From: Calvatia gigantea
Lineage: Eukaryota > Basidiomycota > Agaricomycetes > Agaricales > Lycoperdaceae
Assembly (NCBI GenBank): GCA_025093985.1
Contig: JACAAK010000007.1
Location: 1,302,001-1,366,000 of the forward strand
DNA length: 64,000 bases
Reading direction: 5' to 3'
Shown here: positions 22,864-34,410 of the stretch, piece after piece
Layout of the letters: each line of letters opens with the position of its first letter
Position numbering within the stretch: position 1 is the stretch's first letter
The notes under the pieces: generated by a model
The model's input: only the letters and a program-made list of their open reading frames with translations
Told to the model about the DNA's origin: nothing
Databases searched by the model: none
Translations under genes and position numbers: made by a program

Positions 22864-25800
22864 TTATGAGAATCCGAGCGTGCCCTGGTTCCGTTGAGGA
22901 TCGCTCATCTTGTGCACCCGCACTGTGTTTCCAAAGGAGATGTTCGCCATTTCCAATGGCGTAATGAGGATATATTGTTTCTGGTTAGAGGCATTCGCCG
23001 TGTCAATCTTGAAAAAGATTCGCGTCAGTAGCTCGGAGGCCAGGTGTTAGGCGCCGTACCATCATCTTCATACTGATACGACGATTGACAGCATCCATGA
23101 AAACATCGAATTCATCTGGGGAAATGTCAAGAGGGTGTAGGGTGCTAGCTGAGTGTCTGTGCACACCTAAACATCTGATGGGACAGCCGATTGACTCCCA
23201 GAGCGCCAGTAACAAACAGATAGTCGAGAAGGACTTCTCTCCGCCACTAAGAGAACGTGGGTCCTTCTCTTTGTGGATCGCTTGCGATGCCTGATCGTCG
23301 GTTTGCACCTTGAGGACCAGCATCTTGTCCTGGTGGTCAAACAGTAATTTTCCGAAATAACCCCGCTGCGAAAGGTGATACTGAAACACGACCTTCGTAC
23401 GAAGGGCAATATGTCGTCGAAAGTCCTCCCACCGCCCATATCTAGCTATCAGGGAATTTCGGAGTTTCTATCCACGAGGAAACGAAGTTAGTCCATCATG
23501 GCAGTCCTGGTAAGAGGCGCGTTCACCTTGATCAATTGTGCCATAGCACGGATATTCGAGCGTGCACTCTCATACTGCTCTTTAGCCTTCAACAACTGGT
23601 CTTCAAGCTCTTCGAGTGAAGCACCATGCCTGATCAAAACAGTAAGCCCATAAGTCAGAGTCGGGTAATCGAAAACCTGACTTCTTTGCCCGCTCTTGCA
23701 ACGCCTTCTCGACCGACTCCAATTTCCGTCGAAGCTCGTCCACTGATCTCGGGTTCTCCACTCGCTCGCAATACTCTGTCGCCTTATTTGTCCATGCCTA
23801 TGAAAACTCCGTTTGAGAGGTGATGAGGCCAAAAAGGACCAACAGGTAACGTACAATAAACTCTTCCTGAACCACATCAGCTATCTCCTTCTCCTGATCG
23901 ACCCGCTGCTGTGCCTCTTGAAGCCGTTTTTCGTAATGCTTCACGTTGTTTTGGGCTTTGACTCGTGCTTCAGCAGCATCTTCAAGCTCACGCTGCTTAA
24001 ATGTAATCAAAGTCGCTCCCGACAATGTTGAGTTCCCCTACCTTGATACCATTCCTCTCCTCGGAGAAAGCGTTAATCTTCCGTTGTACTTCATTCTTCT
24101 CAGTCAGCAGTTGCTTCTGCTGCCGATCTAAAGCGGCTCTTTCCTGCGCCAGGGGCTCGAACTGGATCAAAATGGACTCGATCTCCTCTTCCGCTTCCTG
24201 CACGTGGAGAACCATCAATACCCTCGACCTGCCACGCTACGCACAGAATCACACCTTTTTCGCATCAACAAAACCACTGATATTCGTTGGCATCTCCTCA
24301 TTCAACTCCCGATTGAGCTTCTGGCATTCCGCTTGAGCGTTCCGTAAGGCCGTACGCTCCATCTGTTCCTTTCCCTGTGCACGCTCCGTATTACGATGGG
24401 TGATTCAACGAAATGCACAACATACTGATAATATGGAAAGTTGCCCAGCGCAGTTCCGGAAATCAGTTCGGAACACTTCACAGTCGGATCGCAACTGTAC
24501 GATTTCTTGTTGCAGCGAGGCGATCTGCTGTCGTGCGCGGCTAAGGAGAACGATTAGCAATTACGTGCATCACAAAAGAAAAAAAAGAAAACGGACTGGA
24601 TTTCGTTTGCGGAATTACGTCCAGTGAGCATCAAGTTTGAGGAATCATTGCTCCTCCTTAGATCGAGCGGAACGGAGGAAACACCGTCCCTACACACACC
24701 AAGGTAGTCAAGTACTTGGCAAAGTAAAGAGTAAGTTTGACTTACGGAAAGACACGGACGATGAATTGATCGAGGGTGTATGCCGTGCCACCTTTTGGCA
24801 ACTGTTCAAGTGACCGCTGGGCCTCAAGACGAGTCCTCGCAAGAACACGGGCTTCAATGTTCGCGTTGTTAACAAGGATACGCGTGACAAGCGGATTGCC
24901 GATCTATTAATGCTGAGTGACGGCGAGAAAGCCACAAAAACGCGATTCACCTCAAGAGCACGAAGGACTGTCATATAATCCATGGGAGGCTCCCCAGCAG
25001 AATAATCGAATAGTTCCGTGGACGAGATAATAATCTGAACATGGTTGCTGACCATGAAGATTCCTTAGTTATCAAACGCAAGATAACCAAAAAGACTCAA
25101 CTCACTTTTGTGATTTCATGAGCAAATCTTTCAACGGATTTCTATCCCTCGGATCGGTGATGGCGAATGCCACCAGATACTGACCAAGCTGGTTCCGTAG
25201 GATATCTCCCCAGGTTTGTGGGTCCTTGGCTTTGACAAACGATCCCAGCGGTCCAAGAGGTTTGGTACCGTGCCACCTCATCTGGTTAATCTGCTCAAGG
25301 ACTCCCTTGATTTTCCGTCCATAGGGTAGCAAACTATCCTTCTCTGCCTGCTCGCAGTTCTTGATCATTTGCTCCTGGTTTTTGATTCGATCTCGCAGCT
25401 CTCTCTCTTTCGTTTCCAACTGCTTTCCTTCTGACTCTGCGTTAGCTTTCTTGGCCTCGAGCTCTTGTTTCTGGTCCTGGATCGCCGTAATGGCTGCTTC
25501 GTGTGCCGCAATCTGAGATTGCAAAGCAGCTAGCTGGTTTTGAACCTGATCGCGCTTCTGTTGAGTGTTTTTCGCCATCCGTTGGGTCTCTCGCTCGATT
25601 TGCTGATCGAGTTCCCGGATAGTCATCCGGAAAGCATCCATGCTTGTGTTCATGGCTTTCATGTCGGTCTAGCGGGAGTCAATATCAGAAGAGAAAGGGG
25701 AACAAGTCGGCTCACGTTCAACTTTGCCAATTTGGTTTTGCCTGCTTTCATTTGGGTGGTGATCTCTGCCTTTTGCACTTCCAAATCGTTGATATCTCCA

Positions 25801-27373
25801 AGTTCCGCCAACGCTTCCTCCCGTTGTGTGAAATTTTCAGTGATTTCGTTCAGCTTGGCCTACGATGCCATAGATCAAACATGAGCCCCACAATAGAGAA
25901 AAGATTGCTTACCTTTTCGTTATCAATCTCTGCCTGGATCTTGGGCAACTTGCCCTCCAGAGCGTTGACTTCCTTCAGTTTTGCGGTGAACTCGTTTTCT
26001 TTGGACTTGACATGAGCCCAGGCCAATTCTTTCTTGATATCATCCTGCTTGGCCTTCTGTTTCCGCGCATTTTCGGCCTCTTCGAATTTCCTTTTAGCCT
26101 CTTTTAAGCTCTCGCGTAAATCAGGGATTGCTCCTTTCTTTTGGTCGAGGACTCTGGATGTCGACTGGATATTCTCAAGAGTGATACTGTATTCATCGGA
26201 GAGCTGTTGAAGCTGAGTACCCTTCAAGAAAAGCTACGACGGGATAAGTCGGTATTCTACAGAACTGATGAAAACGCTTACATTGTATCGTTCAGTCGGG
26301 TTGGACGAAGCCAAGAATACCCGCGACGCGTCTGGGAAGGTGTAAACAAAAATACCAGAAAATCAGCATGAGGGGAGGAACGGCCACCTTGTGTTAGGAC
26401 AGTCATAGGATTGTCAACTTGAATATTCATGTGGTCACAAATCTTGGCCAATTCATCCCTCTTTGTGCTGATCACTTTACCATCCTTGGACTTAATTTTC
26501 CAGGTCGAAGAACCCTCTGTTGTGAACCTCCGAATAACGGTAATTGAGTCACCAAAATCCTTATGACGGTACGCCTCGTCGCCTTTGTTTTTTAGTTGAA
26601 TGCTGACTTCGGCAGCACTAGAAAAACAAATAAACCCGTTAAGTCCATGAACAGTTCGGGTGGAAGAGCATTCGCACTTTTGGCCTTCACGGATAAGTGC
26701 CTTGAGACCACTACCACGGCCTGTTGAAGCTGTCTTCCCGCCAAGGGCAACAGTAATGGCTGAAAGAACGGCACTTTTTCCACCTGTAGACAATCAGCCC
26801 TCAAAACTTCAGGTTTTAAAACCATTAACATACTTCCATTATGCCCTGGAATTGATCTCGCTTCAAAACCAACTTCGGACTGGGAAAAAAAAAACACGCA
26901 CCAATGATGAAGTTGATTTGGGGACCGAAGGAAAAAGTTAGACGTTGATGGCACATGAACTGATACAGCTCGACTTTTTCGATAATTCCATACTCTGCAA
27001 TACTCTACCATCAACGACATTAGCACTTTTTCTTGTATTCCAGGAGCATGGCGACACTCACTCCGTAATGTTTCTCCCTTGACTTTACAGACGCCATAAT
27101 TTTATCATAATGCTCTTCCTCAAACTGTTTATCTAATTCCTCTTGGTTCTCATTGGAATCCCCTCCAACTTCTATATCTTCCCCTTCGTCGTCCTCGTCA
27201 TCCTCGTCCATACGTCCATCGTCCACTGCCTTAGCCTTCCCTTTCCTATTGCTTTTCAATCGTCCATTTACTTCGCCAGAACAAGTTCTTGCGCGTTTAT
27301 TGGTAGGAGCTGGAGACCCTTGTTGTGAAGTTGCTTCTTCATCCTCCACAATTGCACGTTTTTTCCTTGGCAT
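22864..27373 (-). CDS. smc6: Smc6, SMC5/6 DNA-repair complex ATPase
   Basis: SMC ATPase that pairs with Smc5 in homologous recombination and rDNA/replication maintenance, nuclear. Twenty-one exons from 27373 to 22864 close exactly (3441 nt, 1146 aa) with introns of 44-95 nt. The N-terminal extension is acidic (27373..27062). The ATPase head reads EYGIIEKVELYQFMCHQRLT, then Walker A IIGHNGSGKSAVLSAIT, spread over exons 2, 3 (12 nt, 26845..26834) and 4. Long coiled coils with an SMC hinge follow (WGDILRNQLGQYLVAF, IGNPLVTRILVNNANIEARV). The C-terminal head reads RRHIALRTKVVFQYHLSQRG, the signature SLSGGEKSFSTICLLLALWE, and Walker B CLDEFDVFMDAVNRRISMKM, ending YILITPLE. No frameshift despite its length. 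The ATG at 27373 (MPRKKRAIVEDE) is the only in-frame ATG upstream of the conserved head. Confidence 0.95.
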
Positions 27374-27695
27374 TGGAGGGGACTGAGGTGGCGGTTCAGG
27401 GGAGAGATGCAATTAACAGCCATATTCTCACGCGACGCGACCCAACAAAACGCGTCTGACGATTGTGCCCGGCCCGACATCCGTCTCTACAGCTTTGAGT
27501 ACCTTCTGGTCGACGCAAGCAGACGCCCGCAAGTTTGATAGCCTCCAAGGCTGTTACTGCGGAGATGATGGAAGCTCCCAGGTGAATCCCAGAAACCCCT
27601 ATAAAGAAAGCCCAATGCTGTTCCATCTAGCATTCCCCTCCGAAATGCTTTCACCACACTCAAACAGAACTCTATCTGCATCCCCCGCTGCTACT
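27374..27695. promoter_or_regulatory. divergent promoter region, smc6 and the 27696 gene
   Basis: About 320 bp between head-to-head genes must contain both promoters. An in-frame upstream extension of the rightward gene (to 27465) exists but lacks family features, so I treat this as noncoding. No specific element can be assigned. Confidence 0.45.
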
Positions 27696-29043
27696 ATGGT
27701 GTTGAATCCTCAGCGCTACGCCCCCATATCCCCGCATAATGATGGACAGAACGCCTTGGGACCATATTCAAACCTCCTCGCAAAGTGCCACCAATTCACC
27801 ATTCCGACGAAGACAAGCAACAGACGAAACGCAAACATAACTGATTGCCAGTACATTGGCTCATACAACTGGGTATCCGACCACAACAACCTATCTATCA
27901 TTGTGCCAGGCTCTCCCCGCGAATGGCACGAACAGCCATTACCATATCCGCTTCGGCCTGATCACGAGGGGCACTACAGAGAACAATACGACAAACGTAC
28001 GCGGTCTGTGCCTCTCCTTCCACTCCTACTCGCCGTGAATCATTGGCATGAGCGAACCCACACCCAGCCATCGAAATTCCCTTGGCACAAGGTCGACTTC
28101 GTCACCAATCGTAACTCACTCAGACAACTCCTGCGTGTTCTCCCCAAGGCATATAATACCAATGATATTCGTTACAATCGTGCTCCATTTTACAATACAG
28201 AACCAAAGCCTTTCCGTATCGACATTGAATTGGCGGGGACCAAAACTATTCTCCTCAACCGGTGGGAAGCGAGTGCCTCTGAAACTACTCTTCCCGGCTC
28301 TTACGGTTTCAACTTTGAACACGCCTTCACTCGAGAAGCAGATGCTGTCTCCAGTCTAGACGAGTCAAGGAGAAACCGCGAGGCACCACAGAATCAACTC
28401 TTACGTTCGTTAACCCTCACAACGTCAGAAATTTCCTGCTAAGTCTTCTCTTTTTTAGAATTTCGGCGGTCTACAACTCGTTGTACGATCCGAAATTGAC
28501 GCCTGCCTCTCACTCAGTGAATCTCTGTCCGATGAGGACTTGAGTCCTATCGACAGCGAGACTATCCAAATTCCACCCTCTCATTCCTTGCAATCTAATC
28601 CTACTCTCACTTCTTATGGTCTCACGATCATCCCCTCACAGAACCCTCCAACGCCCCAGACCGACTTGATCGAACTATCCACACTGAAAGAATCCAGGTC
28701 GACATGGTTAGCGGAAGAACGCTACCCACAACTCTTCCTTTCCCAAGTACCCAACCACTACCTCGCTCATCATGCGCAGGGCACGATAACCCGCATTGAC
28801 AAACGAGATTTGCAACGTTCCCCCGAAATACGATCTTCCGCGAGCCAAATGAAGCTCAAACTCAGCCTGCTCCGTGAACTGCTTGTCCAGATCCAATCTG
28901 AGGTTCTCGCACAGGTATATCGGAGCTGCGGAAGGCGCAAGTGCTTTAGCCTCGTTTATACCAAGGGACACTTGGTTTTGTATGAGAGGGTGGGTGAGCG
29001 ATGCCTTCCCGATGAAGCTTTCGTCATGTTTGATCTAGTTTGA
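27696..29043 (+). CDS. conserved fungal protein of unknown function ('SYNW...IIVPGSP' family)
   Basis: Two exons (27696..28404, 28459..29043). Landmarks of the family are YIGSYNWVSDHNNLSIIVPG, SPREWHEQPLPYPLRPDH, SVPLLPLLLAV, DFVTNRNSLRQLLRVL, FRIDIELAGTKTILLNRWE, YGFNFEHAFT, NFGGLQLVVRSEIDACL, YPQLFLSQVPNHYLAHH and a basic C-terminal part. Members are often labelled geranylgeranyl pyrophosphate synthetase in fungal annotations, but none of the aspartate-rich prenyl synthase motifs is present, so I do not adopt that name. Exons sum to 1294, one over 431 codons (430 aa). Near 28355-28362 the frame must skip one base so that EADAVSSL continues as TSQGETARHHRINSY, in phase with exon 2. The ATG choice is moderate; an upstream extension exists. 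Confidence 0.75.
28355..28362 (+). other. apparent +1 frameshift in the SYNW-family gene
   Basis: The conserved end of exon 1 (HHRINSY, directly before the phase-0 donor) is one base out of frame with the upstream exon. The switch must lie after VSSL and before QGETA. Confidence 0.55.
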
Positions 29044-29515
29044 TATGTGATCTAAGTATTGAGAAGTTGTATGCACGACTTAATCTTGGTGTTAACTTTG
29101 TACTATTAATTACCGTCTTGTATTTACTGGTCCTTGACGGACTGGATGTTTTGATTAGTGATTTGTATGCTTTCTTTATTACCCACCTCGTGACTACCTT
29201 ATGGCTATGACTACAGCTACAGACCATCTGAGCGTGGCTAGTACCAACAAGTTAATATGACCCAGGTCGTATCAGGATCTTATTGAATTCAAAAAGTGTA
29301 AAGTGCGTTGTATTGAAGAACACACTTTTTGGATTTGATATGGTACCAATGCGACTAGTGTCACATTAACTCGTTGGCACAGCTGGCAACATGTTCCCAA
29401 CGTGAGGCAGCAGGAAGGAAGTTTAAGTACTCATATGTGCTTGACGACCTGCATAGCTCTATCTCACCCTATACTTCTCACCCCCTGACGGCCTGACATC
29501 TCAAGACCACTCAGA
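29044..29515. other. intergenic, nothing recognised
   Basis: Between two rightward genes. AT-rich 3' flank up to about 29200, then presumptive promoter of the next gene. No RNA or repeat was recognised. Confidence 0.45.
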
Positions 29516-30075
29516 ATGAAATCTTTCTCTGCACGCACCGCTATACCAGATAGTGCACCTGGGGCCCTTACAGCATCATCTGGAGCCCTCGTAAAATCAT
29601 CTAGAGCCCTCGTAGTGCCGTCTAGTGCTCCCCAAGCTGATCAGCAAGAGCTTGAATGGCGCGAGGCACTGAAAGACCTCCAACGTCTCATAAAGGCATA
29701 CCAAAGGCATCAGGCGGAACAGGGCGCGGTGACAGATGAGGAGGTTGAGCGGATTATTCAGGCCATGGAACGGGTTGCGCGTAGTCATACGAACCCGAAG
29801 GTGGAGGCTTATTGGGGACAGCAGGCGGAAGTACTCAAGGACTACGAGCCCAGATGACCGGGATGGGGTTCTTGATGATATAGGGAAAGGGATTATTGAC
29901 GTTGTTGACGACACCATTTATTCTTGTCAGTGCCGTTTTCGAAACAGCTAGTGAGATTTTGATAGCGGCTGGAAGGATAGTGAAAGGCGCTGAGGGTTTG
30001 GCGCGTAAGTTGCGTTATACAGGCAAATCGAAGAAAGGGCGCCTTGTGAAATCATCGCGTGGATCAGGCCGATGA
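29516..30075 (+). CDS. small uncharacterised protein, helical, possible membrane segment
   Basis: The ATG at 29516 opens a 103-residue acidic helical region: short repeats GALTASS/GALVKSS/RALVVPSS, then LEWREALKDLQRLIKAYQRH and DEEVERIIQAMERVARSH. The frame then stops, but after one extra C in GAGCCCA (29850-29852) it continues DYEPDDRDGVLDDIGKGIID. After a second extra base near 29908 it runs PFILVSAVFETASEILIAAG, then RIVKGAEGLARKLRY, to a stop at 30075. The full span (560 nt) is exactly two bases over 186 codons, which supports the two-correction model (185 aa). I recognise no family. The C-terminal hydrophobic stretch could be a membrane or amphipathic helix. Confidence 0.5.
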
Positions 30076-31353
30076 AGGAATTGGTGGGAAACTTGATACT
30101 GGTCCTAAATTGTGACGCTAGCGGGGGGCGGTAAGGCACACTGACTCAAATATTACTTGGTTATGGGACAAAGTCCGTCCGTCACATAAACATGCCTCCC
30201 TATGTTCGCGATAGGAATTCCTCTGTTTTGACTCCAGACTCCTTTCGACGTTCCTTACTGTGTTGTATTCTCTCTCGCGACTGCAGTAATTTAAGCTTTT
30301 GAAATTCCCATCTGATGTCATAGGCTCATAGCCGATGATTGACCGGTGACCCACTCAACTGGTCGCGAGAGGATGTTCTTCAACATCATAACTTCTATAC
30401 ACCCACTCCTCACCTCATACTACCAATCGCATCTTCTATCTCTTTTTTTTATTACTCCGAATGATTACAGACGTCATATACTGTACGGTGGTGGGCTCGA
30501 ACCGCCACTATATGTTTGTCTCAATAAAATTTCAACTTCCACAAACTTCACCAAATCACAATCGATTCATCTAAACGTACTAACCTAAATCCAAAATTTG
30601 ATCCATACTTAAAAAAAAAAGAAGAAAAAACCCCAACAAAAGCAATTGCGTTGAACCGACAGACAGGCAGGGTAACTTGAGAGTTGAGAGAGTGTGCCAA
30701 ATAGAACAACGGCGCCCATCACCAGTATTGCAAAAAAGAAATAAAAATATAAAAAGAGAAGTGCGGAGGTATTGAGGTATCAAATGTGAGTAAATTGGAG
30801 GAAGACAATGGCGGTATAACGATGAGTGTTTGTCGTTGGTATGGGCGGGGGTATTTAACCTGCATGTCGGGCGAAAGCGAAGAGAAATTTGAGAAGGAAG
30901 GGGAGAGAGAGAAGGGAACCATAGAAAAGAGGAGGGATACGGGGACGACGAGGAAAGACAAAGGGGAGTAGGATGCGTAAATAATACATCGAGGGAATGG
31001 AATCAAGAAGGTGAGTAGAAAGAGCGGATGAGAATGGGGGATATTCCCTCTCCAAATTTGCTGTCAATTTTTTGAGACCGTTGGTTGTTCGGTGGTGTGG
31101 TGTGTCGATGGCAAGCCAAAGATGTTGTAAACGCCGGTGGAAGGTAGGGTTGGGGGGTAACAACCAGGAAGGGAGGGGGGACAAATTACGCGAAAAAAAA
31201 AAAAAAAGTTGGATCCAGATTTGCAGAATTCCAGGCAGACACCATGTCTGTCCACGAACCCCAAAATAAAATCGCCATAAGGTTTAAGCATAACCATAAA
31301 GAGTCGCATCCATGAGAGCAGTCGCAACGAAGCCGGTCGTTGGAAAACCTAAC
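30076..31353. other. intergenic, low-complexity; no gene recognised
   Basis: AT-rich with purine runs (A-runs at about 30610-30630 and 31194-31207) and G/A-rich patches at 30880-30980. A minus-strand T-arm-like sequence (GGTTCGAGCCC) lies near 30490, with no cloverleaf. None of the short ORFs has family features. Confidence 0.45.
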
Positions 31354-32684
31354 CTAATGTGCAACGACCGCGTCAAAAAGTCGTTTCCTCCGTTCCCTGG
31401 CATGACCCAGGGGAACCGCAACAATCGTCGACTGAGCCTCACGACGAGCTACCGTGTGTGTTGGTGAGACGTGTTTGACCGTGGATTTCGCATCGGAAGT
31501 ACCCGAACCTGTAGGCTCGCTTTTGCCTGTACCCACAGGACGCTCATTAGCGGAACCACCAAGAGCGGTGGGTGCTTGATGGGCTGGCTTATTCTTCGTG
31601 GCTCGCCAAGCCAGGACACTCACTCCAGCGATGCACAGTATAAGCACCACGCCAATAACCCAGACCCAACGGGATAGACGGGAACTACCATTCTGAGTCT
31701 TCTTTAACCACCAACTTTGAAACAAAGTGTCAATGATCCAGGATTAAGAATATCATGAAATGAGGTTTCACCTCTCTTTTGATCCACCAGGCTTCCCGTT
31801 TTCAATTTTAGCAACCATACTGAACCGGCGCCAAAAATCATCTCCCTTTTCACCCCTTCTAGGGAGGAGCGTTTCTTCATGAGCACCGCGCATGACAGGC
31901 TTGGTACGGGGTATAGGCTCAGAGAAACTCACGCCAGGTTGGACGGGGCGAGCAAACACAGGTGTTATCGGCGTTATCGGGGCTTGAAGAGGATGAGGGG
32001 TTGATGGCGGGTTCGTCGGGGAAGTGGAGGTGGGAGCGGGACCACGGCGAGGATCATACACTTGTGCCACGGGTGGTTCAAATGGGTTTTCGAGAAAAGG
32101 CATTGGAACGGGCTGAGGTGGTAAACGTGTTGTTGCATTTTCCGGGCGGGCGAGGTTGAGCGCTGCGATTGGCGCTGCATAACCAGGACGGGGTGCAGCG
32201 ATGATCGGTGGTTCTTGTTGTTGTTGCGTTTGTTGAGGTTGGGGTTGAATTTGGACTGCATCTGTTGATGATGTTCGCGGTGGAGGAACTGGCGAAGAGC
32301 GTGGGACGGGTCGGGTAGCAGCTGCAAGGGCTGCGTTCTTCGACTGCGGGGGCAGATTTATTGTTCGGGCGCTCGTCATCTGAATCGTCATCCGAATCCG
32401 ACAAGTTCATGAGACCCATGCCGAGGGCACCAACACCGGATTGACGACTTGTGGATCGGTCAGCGTCTTGACTGTCGGCACCGAGATAATTGTCGTAACT
32501 GGGAGAAACATAACTATGTGATTATAAAAGAATAAGACAAAAAAACATACACGTTGTAGGCAGATGTGCGATTGTTGGGGTTCGGAGGAGCAGGTTGGCG
32601 AACTCTGCGTTGTGGAGCGGGGGACTCGTAGAAAGAGTCGGGTTCATCAGTAGCGAAGGGCGGTTTACCAGCGAGTGAGGCCAT
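31354..32684 (-). CDS. conserved basidiomycete single-pass membrane protein
   Basis: Three exons (32684..32551, 32498..31772, 31714..31354). The long cytosolic-looking N-terminal part is disordered: Pro/Gln-rich with an acidic block LSDSDDDSDDERP. A short conserved segment DDFWRRFSMVAKIENG follows, then SWWLKKTQNGSSRLSRWVWV running straight into one transmembrane helix (VIGVVLILCIAGVSVLAW). A 100-residue tail follows, with a conserved-looking APTALGGSAN motif near its start. I know of similar uncharacterised agaricomycete proteins but no function. Exons sum to 1222, one over 407 codons (406 aa). The frame before and after a five-base G run (+ strand 32348-32352) differs by one, and dropping one base gives NNKSAPQSKNAALAAATRP. 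Confidence 0.72.
32348..32352 (-). other. apparent +1 frameshift at a C5 run (membrane protein gene)
   Basis: Minus-strand homopolymer of five C. Four would join the acidic N-terminal frame to the long downstream frame that carries the FWRRFSMVAK motif and the TM helix. Confidence 0.6.
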
Positions 32685-33042
32685 CGGAAGACTTGAAAGA
32701 CTGGGATTTACAACGGAGACGAGGAGAGAAAGAGTGTGTGTTGAAAAAGAACGACGAGAGGGAAAAGAGTGTCAGAAAGAGTGACTGAGGGCAGAGAAAG
32801 ACAGCAGGAGAGGGATGATGGGAGAGACAACAGACGCACAAGAGAAGTCTGTCAAACCAAGTTAGGCAACTGATGGCAACACGTGCTTTCTTTGGCGTTG
32901 TTGCTAGGTGCTCCACATGTAACCTTCTCTTGTTTACCATTCATTGCCTAGCGCTTTAGCTTGCAATCACAACAAATGACTTCTTGTGATGATGATCCTC
33001 TCTTCCTTGCCGTCACACCCTTGACGTATACATGCATTGCTA
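32685..33042. other. intergenic, nothing recognised
   Basis: Promoter of the leftward membrane-protein gene and 3' flank of the first metalloprotease gene. Contains A/G-rich sequence at 32720-32840. No gene was recognised. Confidence 0.45.
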
Positions 33043-34410
33043 TTAAGTAGTCGTCTCAACAACCCAGGTTGTATGGAGTAAACATAACGTGTCGAAGACG
33101 AGAGCATTACTGAACACTGTCACCATGGGAATCCTGCTCGAGGTCGAGTTCGAGTACGGGAAGGTGAAGTTCGTAGCTGTAGGTTGCCTGTAATTCTGAA
33201 TGAAATAATGCATCCGCTCAATCTGCCCCGGGGTAAATCCAGTCATACACTGATCATCCGAATAATCCATGAAATTCTCTGTCAATGGAGTCAACGTCAT
33301 TACCCTTCGAATCCACTTGCACGAAGAGACCAACTTACGGACAGGATCAGGGCCACCTCCAGAGCAGGTATCCCTACCAACTGGACAGCCTCTCGATTCT
33401 TCTTCTTCAGCAGGAGTATCGTCCACAAAATCCCCATCTCCCAAGCATGTGTCTCCTTCGAATGTGTGGTACAATCCTAACCAATGACCAGCTTCGTGCG
33501 TCAACGTTCTCCCGAAATTGAAGCGCTCAAGCGCGCCTCCGGGTAACGTCGTGAAGAGAATGACAATGCCATCCATTACGGGATCATCGGTATACCATTG
33601 TGGTAGCGTCGAGTATCCAAGAGTTGTCGTTGGTTTGAGCGTGATAATCGTGGAATCCGCAGGGGGCCTGAAATCATCCATTCAACAATCTGGGTAGCGA
33701 CAATTCTAGCGAAAGGGACGTACATCAGGGTATAAACGTTCAAAACAGAGGCATCGCCACTTCGAAAGAGGTACTTCATCTCTTTTTCTTGCCTCCTATG
33801 TATCATAAAATTAGATCTCATTCATGCCAGTTTGGCAGTCCGGGAAATAAACACAAAACTCACGTCCCATAAGCGGCATCTTCAAACCAATCTCTATTAA
33901 TCACATACTGGACCCCCCCAAGTCTCCACGAAATCTGCGCCTTGGCATAATCTTTATTCAACACCTGAATTTGTGCCTCTATTTGCGACATCCTACAGCC
34001 CAGCATATGCACATCAACATCAAGTTTCCAATGAAAATAAAAGCAGAAGCGGTGGACTCACGGAATATGCCCGCCCTTGGCTGTTTCGTTTACAGTAACG
34101 ACTGTCCAGACAATATCAAAGGTCGCTGGCGTAATGGTCACTGAACCCGCAACCTGCCTTCTCTGGAGTTCCCGAAGCTGCCTCTCGAAAGTCACCTTCT
34201 TCTGAGGCTCGACATAGGTTCCGCATCCTCGGCTGTGATCATGAACCAAACAAGTGTACAAGATTAGTTAAAGAATACGGAAGCCACACAATTAGAGGGC
34301 GAAGTAGAGAAAGAAACTCACCCAGTTGTACTGGCAGAATTATTTAGAGCCACTGCAGCGACACCCACAACGATCCAGAGCAGCAGTACCGTTACTTTAA
34401 AACCAACCAT
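33043..34410 (-). CDS. secreted M43 (pappalysin-type) metalloprotease, copy A
   Basis: Zinc endopeptidase of the metzincin type, secreted. Six exons (34410..34322, 34232..34062, 33992..33864, 33795..33724, 33667..33339, 33278..33043) close exactly to 341 aa. A signal peptide (MVGFKVTVLLLWIVVGVAAV) precedes RGCGTYVEP, the prodomain-like FERQLRELQRRQ, and GHIP/MSQIEAQIQVLNKDYAKAQI, typical of the family. The catalytic zinc motif [14 protein letters not shown] lies at about residues 210-223. The Met-turn is in [19 protein letters not shown]. Paired cysteines in GDTCLGDGD, RGCPVGRDTC and DQC suit a disulfide-bonded extracellular enzyme. Unlike copy B, it carries about 30 extra hydrophobic C-terminal residues. 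Intron positions match copy B. Confidence 0.93.

Noticed and set aside
27465..27695. N-terminal extension of the SYNW-family gene
   Set aside because: In frame but unlike the family start and located in the divergent promoter with smc6; the ATG at 27696 was preferred.
30470..30560. Possible tRNA on the minus strand
   Set aside because: T-arm-like 3' half only; the expected 5' half is AT-rich and unpaired.
31768..32391. Membrane protein gene read only as a 207-codon ORF
   Set aside because: The upstream exons with MASLAGKPPF and the acidic block clearly belong to the same gene once one C is dropped from the C5 run.
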